Shown here in pieces: positions 36,095-51,334 of a stretch of DNA of 64,000 nucleotides (the first letter of the stretch is position 1; each line of letters begins with the position of its first letter). The DNA comes from Lamellibrachia columna (Eukaryota > Annelida > Polychaeta > Sabellida > Siboglinidae): the NCBI GenBank assembly GCA_963662155.1, contig OY759274.1, forward strand, positions 39,138,990 to 39,202,989, read 5' to 3'. The notes below the pieces were generated by a model. It was not told where the DNA came from and made no database searches. It was given only the letters and a program-made list of their open reading frames with translations. The position numbers and the translations under genes were made by a program.

Positions 36095-36752
36095 TTACCA
36101 CATTCACATTGTACATAGTCATCACATTCACGTTGTGCATAGTCACCACATTCACGTCGTATATGTGCATCACATTCACGTTGTGTACAGTCACCACATT
36201 CACGTTGTACATAGTCATCACATTCACGTTGTGCATAGTCACCACATTCACGTCGTATATGTGCACCACATTCACGTTGTGTATAGTTACCGCATTCACA
36301 TCGTATATATGTGCACCACATTCACGTTGTACATAGTCATCAGATTCAGGTTGTATACAGTCACCACATTCACGTTGTATATAATCAACACATTCACGTT
36401 GTATATAGTTACTACATTCACGTTGTATATAATCACCACATTCACGTTGTAAATAGTCAACACATTCACGTTGTATATAGTCACCACATTCACGTTGTAA
36501 ATAGTCAACACATTCACGTTGTACATAGTCATCAGATTCGCGTTGTATATAGTCACCACATTCATGTTGTATATCGTTACTACATTCAGGTTGTATATAA
36601 TCACCACATTCACGTTGTAAATAGTCAACACATTCACGTTGTTTATAGTCACCACATTCACGTTGTATATAGTCACCACGATCACGTTGTGTATAGTCAC
36701 CACGTTCACGTTGTGTATAGTCACCACGTTCACGTTGTGTATAGTCACCACA
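36095..36752 (+). repeat. 24-bp minisatellite (block copy 2)
   Basis: About 27 units. It has two more units than copy 1, inserted at separate places (for example near 36120 and 36470), so the array is turning over after duplication. Confidence 0.95.
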
Positions 36753-38108
36753 GTGTGATAATTCTCCAGAGTGGGATTGTGCACTTACAAGGAAGAAGAA
36801 GATCAAAGGATTGTTTCAAATTAGTGAATACATATTGTGATTATTGTTCGGTCCGCGATAATTGTGCGGTATTGCCCTAGCAGGAGTGCTAGTCCTAGGG
36901 GGTAATGTACTGGGGTGAGATCCCGATGGTATTGTCCTGTCACCATACATGGCACATGCGAGTACAACCCCATGGTTACGATGTAGCGTAGAAGACAGGA
37001 ATCATTTAAGTTACTATGTCGGAAGAAATGCAGTGTTAAAAGACACGCATCGTGCATGTGTTGTGTTGTGTAAATGTCAATTGTATGCTCAGGTGTTGAG
37101 CTATCAGCGAATGCAAACAGTAAGTGTAGTCATGTATAGAAATATTCGCATCAAGGAATATTAAACGTCACCAGTAAGTTCGCTGAATACAAACTATTAT
37201 ACAGCAATGGGCTACTCGTCATAAGGTCCTACCTCCAAGACTATGCCTGAATCATTCGACCGCAACCAGTGTTCCATAAGGTTCCTTACTCTGGACTACA
37301 CAAGAGATAGCCAACCGTATAAACAGGTCAGTACCTTCCACCACATTGCATGTAGCGAGTATATGTTTCGCAGTGTGTGTAAGTAGCCTTTAGAACAGTA
37401 CTCGGAGTAGGTTGAACGACAACCAAGTCAACGGGGAATTTTCTGCTGACTGTAAGTATTACCTTATCTTATCTTTTATCTTATCTTTTAACTCCCACGA
37501 CATAAACCAGTTGTCAAGAAGGCTCTGTTTATGTGAACCTCTCTGACAAAAACAGGTCTTAGTTTTCAGCACTCGACACGGTAAAGCGCCTATGTTTGTA
37601 AACGCTGTCGTCGTCAGATGTTCTCATAACGGCCATAGAGGCTCGATAGAATTGTCGCAATATCAAGCCAAGCCGACTTTTACAATGGTAGTGGGGATTA
37701 CCACTGCCTGGGTGAGGTGATATCCTTCGTTCGAAATGTATCGCGGTTGCTTGGATGAATAATAAGCAACCTGTAGAGAACACAGCTGGGCCCGTAATCT
37801 CAAAGCAGGTACGATTTCATAACTCAAGTTTTCCGTAATTGTATTGTGGCCGCAACATAACCGGGGAGTCACTCGTGGGATATCTAGGGATGCAAGTTCG
37901 ACAACGAACAAGGGAAAGTTTTTTCAAAGGATGAAATAGGGGTCTCAGTATCCCCGAAAAGGGTTGCTTAGTGAAAAGGGGACTAAAAATAACTCTGGAG
38001 TATCGTATTGCCGGAGAAGCTTTGATGCCATATTTACGGGTAACATAAGTTGCGAAGTCTTCCGAAAACACGGACCCAGACACCTACAGTACATACAGTA
38101 CATACATA

Positions 38109-38523
38109 GGGCCTTATTCTACGTTACCTGGCAGTGCTATGTTTTCAAGATTAAGACGCCGACACTTGTCGATTTACTTGCCTAGGGCCTTGTTCTACGT
38201 TACCTGGCAGTGCTATGTATTCAAGATTAAGACGCCGACACTTGTCGGTGTACTTGCCTAGGGCCTTGTTCTACGTTACCTGGCAATGCTATGTTTTCAA
38301 GATTAAGACGCCGACACTTGTCGGTGTACATGCCTAGGGCCTTGTTCTACGTTACCTGGCAGTGCTATGTATTCAATATTAAGACGCCGACACTTGTCGA
38401 TTTACTTGCTTTGGGCCTTGTTCTACGTTACCTGGCAGTGCTATGTATTCAAGATTAAGACGCTGAGACTTGTCGGTGTACTTGCCTAGGGCCTTGTTCT
38501 ACGTTACCTGGCAGTGCTATGTA
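38109..38523 (+). repeat. 76-bp satellite, short array in block copy 2
   Basis: Same 5.5 monomers, in the same order and with the same variants, as 26577-26991. Confidence 0.95.
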
Positions 38524-38938
38524 GCTAGTAAGTGACTACTAAGTGTATGCATACCGGTCGTAAGAATATATACACGCAACTCCACGAGCCCAGCTAACAA
38601 CTGCAAAAGCGTAGATGCGTCGCGTCGGATCGTAGCTTGTATGGCTTCTTAACATACAAATGGAGCAGAGTAACAAATTAATAACAATTAACTGACACGA
38701 AAGATAGACATCTTAGTTTTAGCTTAGTTGCTCAGTTGCTAAAAATAATTCCGTTTGCTGCCAGGTGGAAGTCCGTTCACTGCGTGTCTAGTCTTGGTGT
38801 CATCCGAAGTTGGTTGGGTGTTTTTGTCGTCACACCAAAATGTCGTCCAACGAAAAACCAACGTCTTTTTTACGTTGAGCCAATATTTCTTGACGTCACA
38901 ATCGGATAAATCTGCACAAGCTGCCTGTATATTTATCA
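38524..38938. other. 415-bp segment, second copy
   Basis: Nearly identical to 26992-27406 and again bounded by GTA on both sides. Confidence 0.6.
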
Positions 38939-40573
38939 GTAACTTATACATACGGATAATCAACCTAAATACGGTAGGCCATGTTTATTTTAAGCTTTGC
39001 TGCATGTGGCCTTGCGTGCGGTAACCCCGTGGTGGTAACCCCGTACTAGTAACCCCGTGCTGGTAACACTCGGCATGTTACCCAGAACAGCTAAGGCCTA
39101 CTCGGCGTGTTCTCAATGTAATTGCACGATGACTTTTAGGGCACTCCATGCCATGTTGTTGAGCAGCAGCGCGTGTATCTTATATTACCTGGCACACATT
39201 CTATCTTATATTACCTGGCACACATTCTATCTTATATTACCTGGCACACATTCTATCTTATATTACCTGGCACACATTCTATTGCACATTTTAGAGTCAC
39301 GTTTGTTCAAATGCAGAAGGACTGTTTCGGTGATATTTATTCATTCGAACATATTTTTAAAGACGTGTTATTTTATTCGGAGAGAGGAAGTAGATGTCAT
39401 GAAAACGAACTATGTAGACGTATGACGGAGAACAAGTCAGTGAAGTGTATGATATATATATATATATCAATGTTAAATTATTGTTACAAGGTCTGACCAC
39501 CAATTGCAACCAAGATGATCCTTTAATACGACATGATCTTAATTCATTTCCACCTGGTATATACTATCTCCACCAAAATGACATTTTTGCCACAGTTTGT
39601 TTCCCAGATACCATGTTACATAACATTGAAAGATCGACATAATTCCCCAAAAGATAATATTCACAACGATTATAATGTCGTCATAATCCCGTACCCTATG
39701 GGGCTTTTGACCTACAGGGTTTTTGACCGGGGAATCGTTTCGACCCAGGGGGTTTGACCTGCATTTTTTTACCGTTTCCCATTCTATGTCCATGTTGTGG
39801 ATATGAAAGGAAAAAATCCACGCTTTAGCTAAGCAAAGGGACAAAGGTCCTAATAGGTTTTGGTCCAGGTGGCACGAGTCCAGTTGGCAATTGTCCAAAA
39901 GGCTGTTGTCCCGGACCCATGAATTATATGTGATACCGGCTGGTCGATTATCAATGGCGATAACAGCCGTGGGAACCCATGCACTTGGCGTTGTCCAAAG
40001 AGGCTATTGACGTAATCAAAGGTGACCCTTTTAAGTCAGATCCCCTAAAGATAAGAATATATCATAGTGATGCACGCACTGATGTGTCTAGGATCTCGCA
40101 AAGGACCAAAGGGTGGCGGTGACGCAACATAGTAGATAAGAAATAAAAAAGCTAAACCGGAGAGGGCGATCGTGACATAATGCCCCCTCTTAAATACGCC
40201 ACGAAAGCACAGGTTCGACGTTAATAAAATGACACCTGATTGCTTTTTAAAAACAATGACACTAATAATATATTTTCATTCAAAAAAGTATTTGTAACAT
40301 CAAACTAGAAAAAGTTAAAGATTTAATTAAAGGATTTTGGGTTATGTTTTGAGGTTTTATGCATTGAGAGGTTATGTCAGTGGGGGTTATGTCCTACATA
40401 GGCCCAGTGCGGAGGGTGACTTTAGTAGCGAGGTTCCATTACAGTCGAACACGTAGTTTAATATTTCCAAAAACGACAATAGTCATTAACTGAAGCATCG
40501 TACTTGCCTTCTGGCAAGTTCAGGCAGTGACCATCTAATGTGGCGTACATTTTAGACGGCGGAGTAGATTTTA

Positions 40574-41427
40574 CAATAAAACACAGCGGCCGGGTCTTCC
40601 CGAGAAAGTAGCTGAACACCGTTTGAAAGACCATCTGAACCTCAACAATCTACACGATATTAATCAGTCAGCATACAGAAGTAACCACTCGACTGAGACA
40701 GCTTTATTAAGAGTCCAGCATGACACCGCAGAAGCTCTCGATCGGAAACGTGTAGTGGCATTGGTCATGCTAGATCTGTCGAGTGAATTTGACGTCATCG
40801 ACCATGACGTAATGATCACGCGTTTTCGACATTCATTTGATCTTACTACTGAAGCCCTGGATTGGATGAGGTCATACATCAGCCAGAAATGGAACGTCGG
40901 CTGACAGACATCTACTTCACGGCGTCCCACAAAGATTGGTGCTGGGCCCGAAGATTTACTGCATGTACACCACGCCAATTGGTGACATAGTGAAATAGCA
41001 AAATTTTAACTACCATTGCTATGCAGACAACACACAGATTATATTTCTCCACCAAGCCTGACGAGAACTGTGGCGATGTATCGGCGGTCATTGAAGCGTG
41101 TGTGGTGGATGTCGGTGCGTGGATGAGCAGGAATATACTATAACTGAACCGAGAAAAAGTGATGAAACTGATTCTCATCTTCTCATCCAATCACCAACTA
41201 CCCAAGATGAGCAACGCGGCCCTCACGATCGGAGGCAGACAAGTCAACGCGGTACCATTTGTGAGAAATCTCGGTGTTACACTAGTCAGCGGGCTGACCA
41301 TAGAGAAACAGGTGTTATACCAGACAGCGGGCTGACCATAGAGAAACAGGTGAACGCAATATCGAAATCATGTTTCAACCATATCCGAAACATCGGCCAA
41401 GTCAAATAATGCATCACTGACGACGCA
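40574..41427 (+). pseudogene. Reverse-transcriptase pseudogene, block copy 3
   Basis: Same lesions as copy 2: GVPQRL, YADN, and a stop in NIGQVK. Two 38-bp units are present (41274-41349). One further substitution (atc to acc) changes QHDIAEA to QHDTAEA. Confidence 0.88.
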
Positions 41428-42244
41428 AGATTCTGATCCAGGCGCATTTCCTCTACAAACCGTATTCTGCCTTTGTACACATAACAGACGATCCTTCCAT
41501 TAGTGACAGGTGGATATACTACCAACCAGCAACTAGAAATATAAGCATGTGCGCAGCAGAAGTGTCGTAATTTGCTAATGTGCCCTTTTTTAGTTCTTAA
41601 ACTGTTTATTCCAGTCGGTTGCGAGAACGACAAATGGTGGCGCCACACCATGGAGCCTGGATAATCGAAGCTATGTTTCGTGATGACGTGCGTGTAAGCC
41701 GTGGCGCCATCTGCTGATCAATCCTTTCAGAACTACGTTAGCAGTTCACGTACGAAGCGTGATAGACACACCGAGACACGTTGAATGCAGTGCTGAGTGG
41801 GTCGTGGATAAGATAAGCCTACCACAAATAGGTTAAACGTCAGCGCACATGATCGATTTCAAATTGGTCTCTATGCAAGCCCTGCACTAAAACAGAAAAT
41901 CGTCTCTATTCCACGTAATGTCTTAGTTATGTGGAAATATTTTTTAGACCTGTATTTATTCGACCTCTGTACAACAACAGGAAGTCGTGATGCTTCACAA
42001 TAGTGTTCCATGTGCAGCAATGCCTTGTTGGCAGTTAGTGACAACACTACATATATAATTCCTTATTTCCTGTAAATAAGTCGTGTTATCATACTAATAT
42101 CATAATAGGCCGAAGTTAGGCCTATTAGGGCAGCACATTTCAATTCTCCAATAGCCGAGAGCGGCTCCGCGGTGGCCCTATCACCAAGAGCGGCTCCCCG
42201 GTGGTTGGACTTCCGAGAGTGGCTCCCCTAAGCCTAAGGCTAGA

Positions 42245-42650
42245 GGGATCATGCCTCAGTTAGACTTCCCGAATGTAGGGCACAGTAATTTTAGATATGC
42301 GTAATTTAAAAAAAATCATATCATCTGACATAACTGCATTTGAGCAGACACATTGGCAAGTTTGCTGGTAGAACATGTTGGCAGTGTAAATGTGGATTTT
42401 TGGATGATTTCAATAGGCGGAAGTATTTGGGGCAATTTTTTCGCCACAAGGCGCGTGTGCGTAGTAATTGGTAATTGGAAATTGGTAAACACTGACGGGT
42501 ATGGCAAGCGAAAAGAGTTAGAAATATGTGATTTTTAGTAAAGTCGACCAGCATGAGATGAAATAATGACAACTGCAGGTAAGAAGTTTCAGAAATTTTT
42601 ATGGTTTCCTTTTCTTATAATCGGTCACCAATGGGAACCGTAACAGTAGG
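42245..42650. repeat. Internal repeat R, first member (block copy 3)
   Basis: Counterpart of 30711-31135 with one attggta unit fewer. Confidence 0.8.
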
Positions 42651-44381
42651 CTGAACCCAAATAGGTACCCTGGCAACGGAAATGCGGCAGCCATCTAACA
42701 GTCACGGATCGAGGAGTGTTTTTTTCTCAAAAATATACTGATAAAATGCATGAAAACGTGTGTATGTCACCAAACAATGAGTGTGTACTGTGGACAGGCT
42801 GCACAAAAGGAAGAATGGTTAAATATGGAGTTATTAATTGCCGACTCAGATGAGGCTACAGTCGTGTAGTGACAGTGTATAGGCTCAGTTACATGCTCCA
42901 ACATAGAATCACACGAATACATCAAAACGGCTGCTAACTTGCCTCATGTTGCGTGCGTATGACGTAGAACATTGTCTATATTAGGCTAATTAATATTATA
43001 TTATTATATATATTTTATTGATTCCATTTAGTCAACAAGAGCATTAAACATTACTTGTTAAGTGCCGCTATTATTTAAACTTTGTAACTGTCTCCTTTAA
43101 GAGGTATCCTATAACAGATCTACTATATATAAAACATTTCAAATAAATGTACATTTTAATGTTGTGCTATAACGTTTGATGTGCATTAGCTGATGTGTTA
43201 CGCTATTTGATGTAAGGTATTTATTTACAAATAAACACCTTTTTATTTTTGTCTGTTAAAATTGCCCGAAAGAGCTCATGGCAAGATGAAAGCTTAAAAT
43301 AAGCACATTTTTGTATGAGAAATCAAAGTTAATTTTCAAAAATGTATATTCACCACATCTCAGTACCCATTGCATGTTGTGTGCAGTTCTTTGTAAGTTT
43401 GCGTACACAAGGAGATGAAGGTATGCAAGCCTAACCGTAACTAACCCCATCTCTAGCTAACCCCATCCCAAGCTAAACCCATCTCTATAGCTAACCCCTT
43501 CCCTAGCTAACCCTAACCATGAACTGGTTTACAGAAAATATAGCCATTCCCATAGACACAGATTCATAGGAAAAGTGAACAGTTTGTTTGGAAAAACGCA
43601 GAGAGTAACAATCACGACTAGCATAGTACAGACCGGATGCCAGAATGGAAATTTGGTCAAAATTAGGGGGTATGGCACTAGTTTGTGAGGGAGCAGGTAG
43701 CTATTTTGCACCAGAATAGTCATTGGTAATATTTGTTATGTGGCCTAGTGCACTGGTAATATTGTGTAACAAAATTGGACAGAATAGTTGTATGTTAGTA
43801 GTGTCACAGCCACTGGAAGCATTGCGTGGTTCAGCATTTTCAAACGTCGCCGCAACGGGTATCTGGTCATGTGATACCCTTTTATGGTGACGTATCCAAA
43901 TCAAGCAGTACGCCATGTAACCTATCAAATAGAAGCATGAAAGCAGTCACATAAACAATACAATTTAACAAGTCTGACACATTGGAATTAACTCAAAATA
44001 TAGTTAAACGTGACAAATTGTCACTTTTCTGACAAAGTTGCGCCATATTTGGTTAAAAATCAAGCAATTATATAAATATTAATTTGAAAATAAATAGTTG
44101 GTATATTTAAAGAGACAGTAAGTTGGTTTCATTGGTTCGCAATGCTCTAAAAATCTAGTGTACATGGTCTATGATTTATCAAGTGTCAAAATTGACCTAT
44201 AATTAAATTATGTGACTAGTTTTCAGCTAATATTATGGGCATGGTATTGTTTTGATTTGGCTGCGAAACAAATGATAATGACGTGACAAGCAGCAGTGTC
44301 TCATAATTGGTTTAAATATACATTGTGTCGCAACTAGACATAAAATTGCACACTTTCTCAGAAAAAAAAGCTTCCCTATTT

Positions 44382-44710
44382 GGGGTCATGCCTCAGTTAG
44401 ACTCCCTGCCTCAGTTAGACTTCACGAATGTAGGGCACAGTAATTTCAGATATGCGTAATTTAAAAAAAAATCATAGGCGCGTGTGCGTAGTAATTTATG
44501 CAGAAATTGGTAAACATTGACGGGTATGGCACGTTCAGGCATTTTAAAAGAGTTATAAATGTGTGATTTTTACTACACTCAACCAGCATGTCAACGAGAT
44601 GATGACAACTGCAAGTAAGAAGTTTAAGAATTTTTGGTTGTCTCGTTTTCTTATAATCATGCAAAACGTTAACATCGTCACCAATGGGAAACGTAACAGT
44701 AGGCTGGACC
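44382..44710. repeat. Internal repeat R, second member, internally deleted (block copy 3)
   Basis: About 127 bp present in copies 1 and 2, between atcata and ggcgcgtgtg, are missing at 44476/44477. Confidence 0.8.
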
Positions 44711-45235
44711 CTAGATTGTCGTGTGCAGCACTCCGATGGTTGTACCGCCGAGAGCGGCTCCAAGGTGGTCCTACAGTCGAGAGCAACTCCCCGGTGGCCG
44801 GACCACCGAGAGCCGTTGGCCATTCAGTTGAGAGTGGCTACTCTGTGGTTTAACTGCGAAATAGTATATCCGGTGGTTTGACCACGTAGCCGGATCTGCG
44901 AAAGTTAAACCGAGGAGCGGATATATTAACTATTATTATATTTACTTAACTTATTATAATATAATGCAATTAACTATTTACTCATATTGTAAGCCATTTT
45001 GAGTATATAGTCGTTCTCGTTGTATCTGCAAGATGCAACTTTCGCAAAAAAGCTCACAATATCTGTGTAATGTCGTTATGCGGTGTCGGTCACGAAGTTG
45101 CGTAGATTATTTTTTGATAACGGATGACGTTTTACTCTCCGGGTGCTAGGTGGTTGCGCGTTTCAAATATCTGGCATTTGCCAGGGAAGTCCAAACACAA
45201 AGAGCGTTATAGGATCGATTGCAGTACAACACTGT

Positions 45236-45690
45236 TGGGACCACGCCTCAGTTAGACTTCCCGATGTGTTACGAATGTAGGGCACAGTAATTTTAGATGT
45301 ATAATTTTCAAAACATCATATCATCTGACATAACAGCATTTGAGCAGACACATTGGCAAGTTTGCTGGTAGAACATGTTGGCAGTGTAACTATGGATTTT
45401 CAGATGGTTTCAGTAGGCGGAAGGATTTTTGGCAATTTTTTCGCCACAAGGCGCGTGTGCGTAGTAATTTATGCAGAAATCGGTAAACATTGACGGGTAT
45501 GGCATGTTCAGGCATTTTAAGAGAGTTAGAAATATGTGATTTTGACTAAACTCGACCAGCATGACAATGAGATGATGGTAATGGTAGGTACGAAGTTTCA
45601 GAATTTTTGATGGTCTCGTTTTCTTACAATCGTGCAAAACATGGTCACCAATGGTAAAAGTAACGGTAGGCTGAACCCTGTTGCCGCCCC
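45236..45690. repeat. Internal repeat R, third member (block copy 3)
   Basis: Counterpart of 22338-22800 without the (gacat)n expansion. Losing the run leaves a 124-codon minus-strand frame open (45784-45410), which is incidental. Confidence 0.8.
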
Positions 45691-46962
45691 CATTATCATG
45701 TTGTGAAAGCCTAGTCTTATCGGGGGCTCTCACAAGACTGGCTTTATCACAACAGGCTTTTGACTCAGACTTTGGGTCATACAACCAGCGTGTGTGAATT
45801 GGTCCTCTGGAAGATTATTTTTCCCGTCTTGTACCATATCATCCTGAGTGATTGAACTTCAATAAAATATATATAATATATAACATAAAAATATTTTATA
45901 ATTCACCAGTGGTGTTTGTTAGTCACAAATACTTTATAATTATCTTTTGTGTTTTGCATCCCGTATAAAGAATAGGAAATGGGTATTTTATGTCAACGTT
46001 TGCGCAGATTTGTAACAAACGCATATGTTTTATTCTTAACTGATCGGAGCGTGGGTTATTTGTCTCGTAATCATGTTTAATGTTATCTAAGCGGCTTAGA
46101 CCTAACTATATGTAGACACCTAAAGAAGTGTTGGTGGGTGTCCGATACGACCGCATTCCCTCCAACAATTGCTACACGTATGTTAACTAGATGCAGACAC
46201 CTCCTCGCAAGGTGAGCCTTGATAATGCGTCATCTGTAAATACCGTATCGTTGTACACACTGGGCGGACCGACAATGGTACGTGTCTAGACTCCCGGGGC
46301 GGTTGTGCCACCTTCAGCTGCAGCAATCGCTGCAACTGTTTTTTATCTACTCAAATTACCGAATTGTGCATTTATTAAGCTTAGTTGTTATTCGCGGGGA
46401 GAGTAATTTGCACAAATTCGCACAACAGTCTGATTTCATTAATTGCCCCTTTCTCCATCAGTTACTTTACCCCGGGTGTGATCATCGTTAGCTTGTCAAG
46501 ACATTATTAGTTTCTTCAGTAAAAGGTGCCCCGGCGATCGTTTTATGCCGTATTATATTATACTTACATATATTACATCATTTACTTCATATGGCAATAT
46601 CTAGCCAGCCCAGCATACTACTTCACGTCGCAGTAACTACAGCAGGTTCTAATACATGCATTATTCCCAGGACCACGAAACGCATTGAAATAGTGTCTGC
46701 CCAACAGTTAAAAGTAAGATTTTCCATCATGTCCAATACAGTTGACACAGCATATGACAAACAACACAGACAACACAATTATAATTCAAACTTTTATATG
46801 CAGACTACATAATGCATAAACATGGTAACATTGCTTATTTTTTTATTTTCAATGTTTTTGTCACATACACTGGTTACCAGGTGATGTTTGTGGCAATGGA
46901 TTTGAGGTATGCCTTGGTGGGGCGGGTATCATAGTCTGCTACCACTGTGTTCAGCTTGGCGT

Positions 46963-47401
46963 TCATATTGGCGTACGTTGGATGTGGTCTGGGTTGATCA
47001 CATTGAGCACGTCTTGGGGCCTCACACCGTGATCAACATCCATCAGTTGGAAGCTGTCCTGAGGCGGGCGACGAGGTTTGCAACTGGAGACTATTATACC
47101 GTCAGCAGTACCAGTCAGATGATCAGTAGATTGGCTGGCAATCATAGCAACACAGAAGGACAACTGCCAAGATAGTCGTGACGTACCGTGTCACACACCA
47201 TCTCATAGACATTCCAGCAGCCATGTTTCTACGTGGCTGCTCCACTCGTTACAAGAGGGCGCTGCCTCGTCCCCTACTGAGGGACAGAGGTATATAAGCA
47301 ATCTTTCTTTCCATCTGGCATCCGACTATGGAACCAGCTGGCCGAGTGTACAGTCACATCCCCGAGGATTCAAGGGAGGGTTGACCACTCTGGGTGTGTA
47401 G
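46963..47401 (+). pseudogene. Retrotransposon RT C-terminus, block copy 3
   Basis: Counterpart of 24120-24560 with the same frameshifts. An upstream gttcagtgttcactgt duplication found in copies 1 and 2 is absent. Confidence 0.85.
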
Positions 47402-47451
47402 GCACTTAGCACGAATTTACCCCGATGTTAAACTGCACCAAACTGGCAGTG

Positions 47452-48089
47452 TCACCACATTCACATTGTACATAGTCATCACATTCACGTCGTATATGTG
47501 TATCACATTCACGTTGTGTACAGTCACCACATTCACGTTGTACATAGTCATCACATTCACGTTGTACATAGTCATCACATTCACGTTGTACATAGTCATC
47601 ACATTCATGTTGTGCATAGTCACCGCATTCACATCGTATATATGTGCACCACATTCACGTTGTGTATAGTCACCGCATTCACATCGTATATATGTGCACC
47701 ACATTCACGTTGTGTATAGTCACCACATTCACGTCGTATATGTGCACCACATTCACGTTGTACATAGTCACCGCATTCACATCGTATATATGTGCACCAC
47801 ATTCACGTTGTACATAGTCACCGCATTCACGTCGTATACGTGCACCACATTCACGTTGTGTATAGTCACCGCATTCACGTCGCATATGTGCACCACATTC
47901 ACGTTGTGTATAGTCACCGCATTCACGTCGTATACGTGCACCACATTCACGTTGTACATAGTCACCGCATTCACGTCGTATATGTGCACCACGTTCACGT
48001 TGTGTACAGTCACCACATTCACGTTGTACATAGTCACCACATTCACGTTGTACATAGTCACCACATTCACGTTGCATATAGTCACCACA
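47452..48089 (+). repeat. 24-bp minisatellite (block copy 3), rearranged
   Basis: Similar length to the others but internally remodelled. A two-unit module (a cgtcgtatatgtgc-type unit plus a standard unit) has been amplified at about 47620-48000, and most of the aaatag/ataatc variants seen in copies 1 and 2 are gone. Confidence 0.95.
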
Positions 48090-49440
48090 GTGTGATAATT
48101 CTCCAGAGTGGGATTGTGCACTTACAAGGAAGAAGAAGATCAAAGGATTGTTTCAAATTAGTGAATACATATTGTGATTATTGTTCGGTCCGCGATAATT
48201 GTGCGGTATTGCCCTAGCAGGAGTGCTAGTCCTAGGGGGTAATGTACTGGGGTGAGATCCCGATGGTATTGTCCTGTCACCATACATGGCACATGCGAGT
48301 ACAACCCCATGGTTACGATGTAGCGTAGAAGACAGGAATCATTTAAGTTACTATGTCGGAAGAAATGCAGTGTTAAAAGACACGCATCGTGCATGTGTTA
48401 TGTTGTGTAAATGTCAATTGTATGCTCAGTTGTTGAGCTATCAGCGAATGCAAACAGTAAGTGTAGTCATGTATAGAAATATTCGCATCAAGGCATATTA
48501 AACGTCACCAGTAAGTTCGCTGAATACAAACTATTATACAGCAATGTGCTACTCGTCATAAGGTCCTACCTCCAAGACTATGCCTGAATCATTCGACCGC
48601 AACCAGTGTTCCATAAGGTTCCTTACTCTGGACTACACAAGAGGTAGCCAACCGTATAAACAGGTCAGTACCTTCCACCACATTGCATGTAGCGAGTATA
48701 TGTTTCGCAGTGTGTGTAAGTAGCCTTTAGAACAGTACTCGGAGTAGGTTGAACGAAAACCAAGTCAACGGGGAATTTTCTGCTGACTGTAAGTATTACC
48801 TTATCTTACCTTTTAACTCCCACGACATAAACCAGTTGTCAAGAAGGCTCTGTTTATGTGAACCTCTCTGACAAAAACAGGTCTTAGTTTTCAGCACTCG
48901 ACACGGTAAAGCGCCTATGTTTGTAAACGCTGTCGTCGTCAGATGTTCTCATAACGGACATAGAGGCTCGATAGAATTGTCACAATATCAAGCCAAGCCG
49001 ACTTCTACAATGGTAGTGGGGATTACCACTGCCTGGGTGAGGTGATATCCTTCGTTCGAAATGTATCGCGGTTGCTTGGATGAATAATAAGCAACCTGTA
49101 GAGAAGACAGCTGGGCCCGTAATCTCAAAGCAGGTACGATTTCATAACTCAAGTTTTCCGTAATTGTATTGTGGCCGCAACATAACCGGGGAGTCACTCG
49201 TGGGATTTCTAGGGGATGCAAGTGCGACAACAAACAAGGGAAAGTTTTTTCAAAGGATGAAATAGGGGTCTCAATATCCCCGAAAAGGGTTGCTTGGTGG
49301 AAAGGAGACTAAAAATAACTCTGAAGTATCGTATTGCCGGAGAAGCTTTGATGCCATATTTACGGGTAACATAAGTTGCGAAGTCTTTCGAAAACACGGA
49401 CCCAGACACCTACAGTACATACAGTACATACAGTACATAC

Positions 49441-49966
49441 AGTTAGTGTGACAATAGTAGAAGAAAGATAGGCTGGAAAGAATATAATACACAGAACAAA
49501 TTCACGAACACAGAGATGTTTATCTATAATTCATGCTTGAGAATTAATATTGAGTTGAACAAGCTTAGAAATACTGTCCTCAACTTAAAGAAGGTAGAAT
49601 TAGAAAGTACGAAGTAGCGCTAGGAAAAGGACACTGAGGATTGGGTATACGAACATTCTAATTATCACGCATAACGATACTGGAATAAATGACATGCTGA
49701 CTGTGTAGATGTTTGCAGTGTGATTAGATGTTTAAAGGCCGAATATGGTTTTTGGTTTGTTCTTTCCAGGAGTGCTTTATTGCCAATTGTTGCTGGCCAT
49801 CATATCCTTACAATTCTTCTTAGACATTTATTTACAAAAGCTTTACGGTACGCCATGCCTAGCACTAAACCTTTAAATGAGTTTAAAATGCGTAGCTTGG
49901 ATAGTGTTGGTATTTCTCTGAACTTCCATATCATTATCTGTTCCTCCGTATGTGTCCACGATGCTT

Positions 49967-49971
<5 letters not shown>
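49441..49971. other. Unique flank right of the tandem blocks
   Basis: No homology to the blocks. A frame at 49720 onward runs into the (AT)n tract and has no recognisable motif. No gene is supported. Confidence 0.5.
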
Positions 49972-50945
<974 letters not shown>

Positions 50946-51334
50946 CCTGGTTTTATCCTTTGTTGGTTTATAACTGTTCGCCTGTAGGTAGACGCACACA
51001 GATAAGAGGCTAATGAAATTGGACGTGCTAAACGTCAAATACCACAAAAACCCAGTCCACACCAATACTCACTTGTTGGCCAACTTCAAAGAATCCTGCC
51101 ACTCCATTCTAGTAGTAGGACTACGCTTTAAGACAGACACCGTGGTCAAAATATGCCCTTAATAAACTTTGACACAAGTATAAAGAAACACCATACACTA
51201 TGTTCATTAATTCATTCAATTTATCTTCATTCATGTTACACATTTACTCCGTGTTTGAGGTATATTTTATTCTTGCATAAACACCACGTAGGGACCAAAG
51301 TTTTTAGGTTTTTTTTCAAACGACACAGGCAAAG
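50946..51334. other. No recognisable feature
   Basis: May include more of the decayed RTE-like element on its upstream side, but no motif is legible. Confidence 0.45.

Larger units (their letters stand above)
27410..38941 (+). repeat. Tandem block, copy 2 (11.5 kb)
   Basis: Collinear with copies 1 and 3 throughout. It shares with copy 3, against copy 1, four units of the 26-bp ttacctggcacacattcta-type repeat (27646-27749), the short (AT)n at 27920, two units of the 38-bp minisatellite and many single-base changes. That makes copies 2 and 3 the more recent pair. Confidence 0.95.
38942..49440 (+). repeat. Tandem block, copy 3 (10.5 kb, right end missing)
   Basis: Very close to copy 2 up to about 44470. 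There a ~127-bp deletion lies inside the second R repeat, and copy 3 is somewhat more divergent afterwards. It lacks the terminal satellite and the 415-bp segment: similarity stops in acagtacat repeats at 49440 and unique sequence follows. Confidence 0.94.

Noticed and set aside
45410..45784. 124-codon minus-strand frame across the third R repeat
   Set aside because: It is open only in copy 3, where the (gacat)n run is missing. Its start lies next to the hairpin and the sequence is a non-coding repeat.
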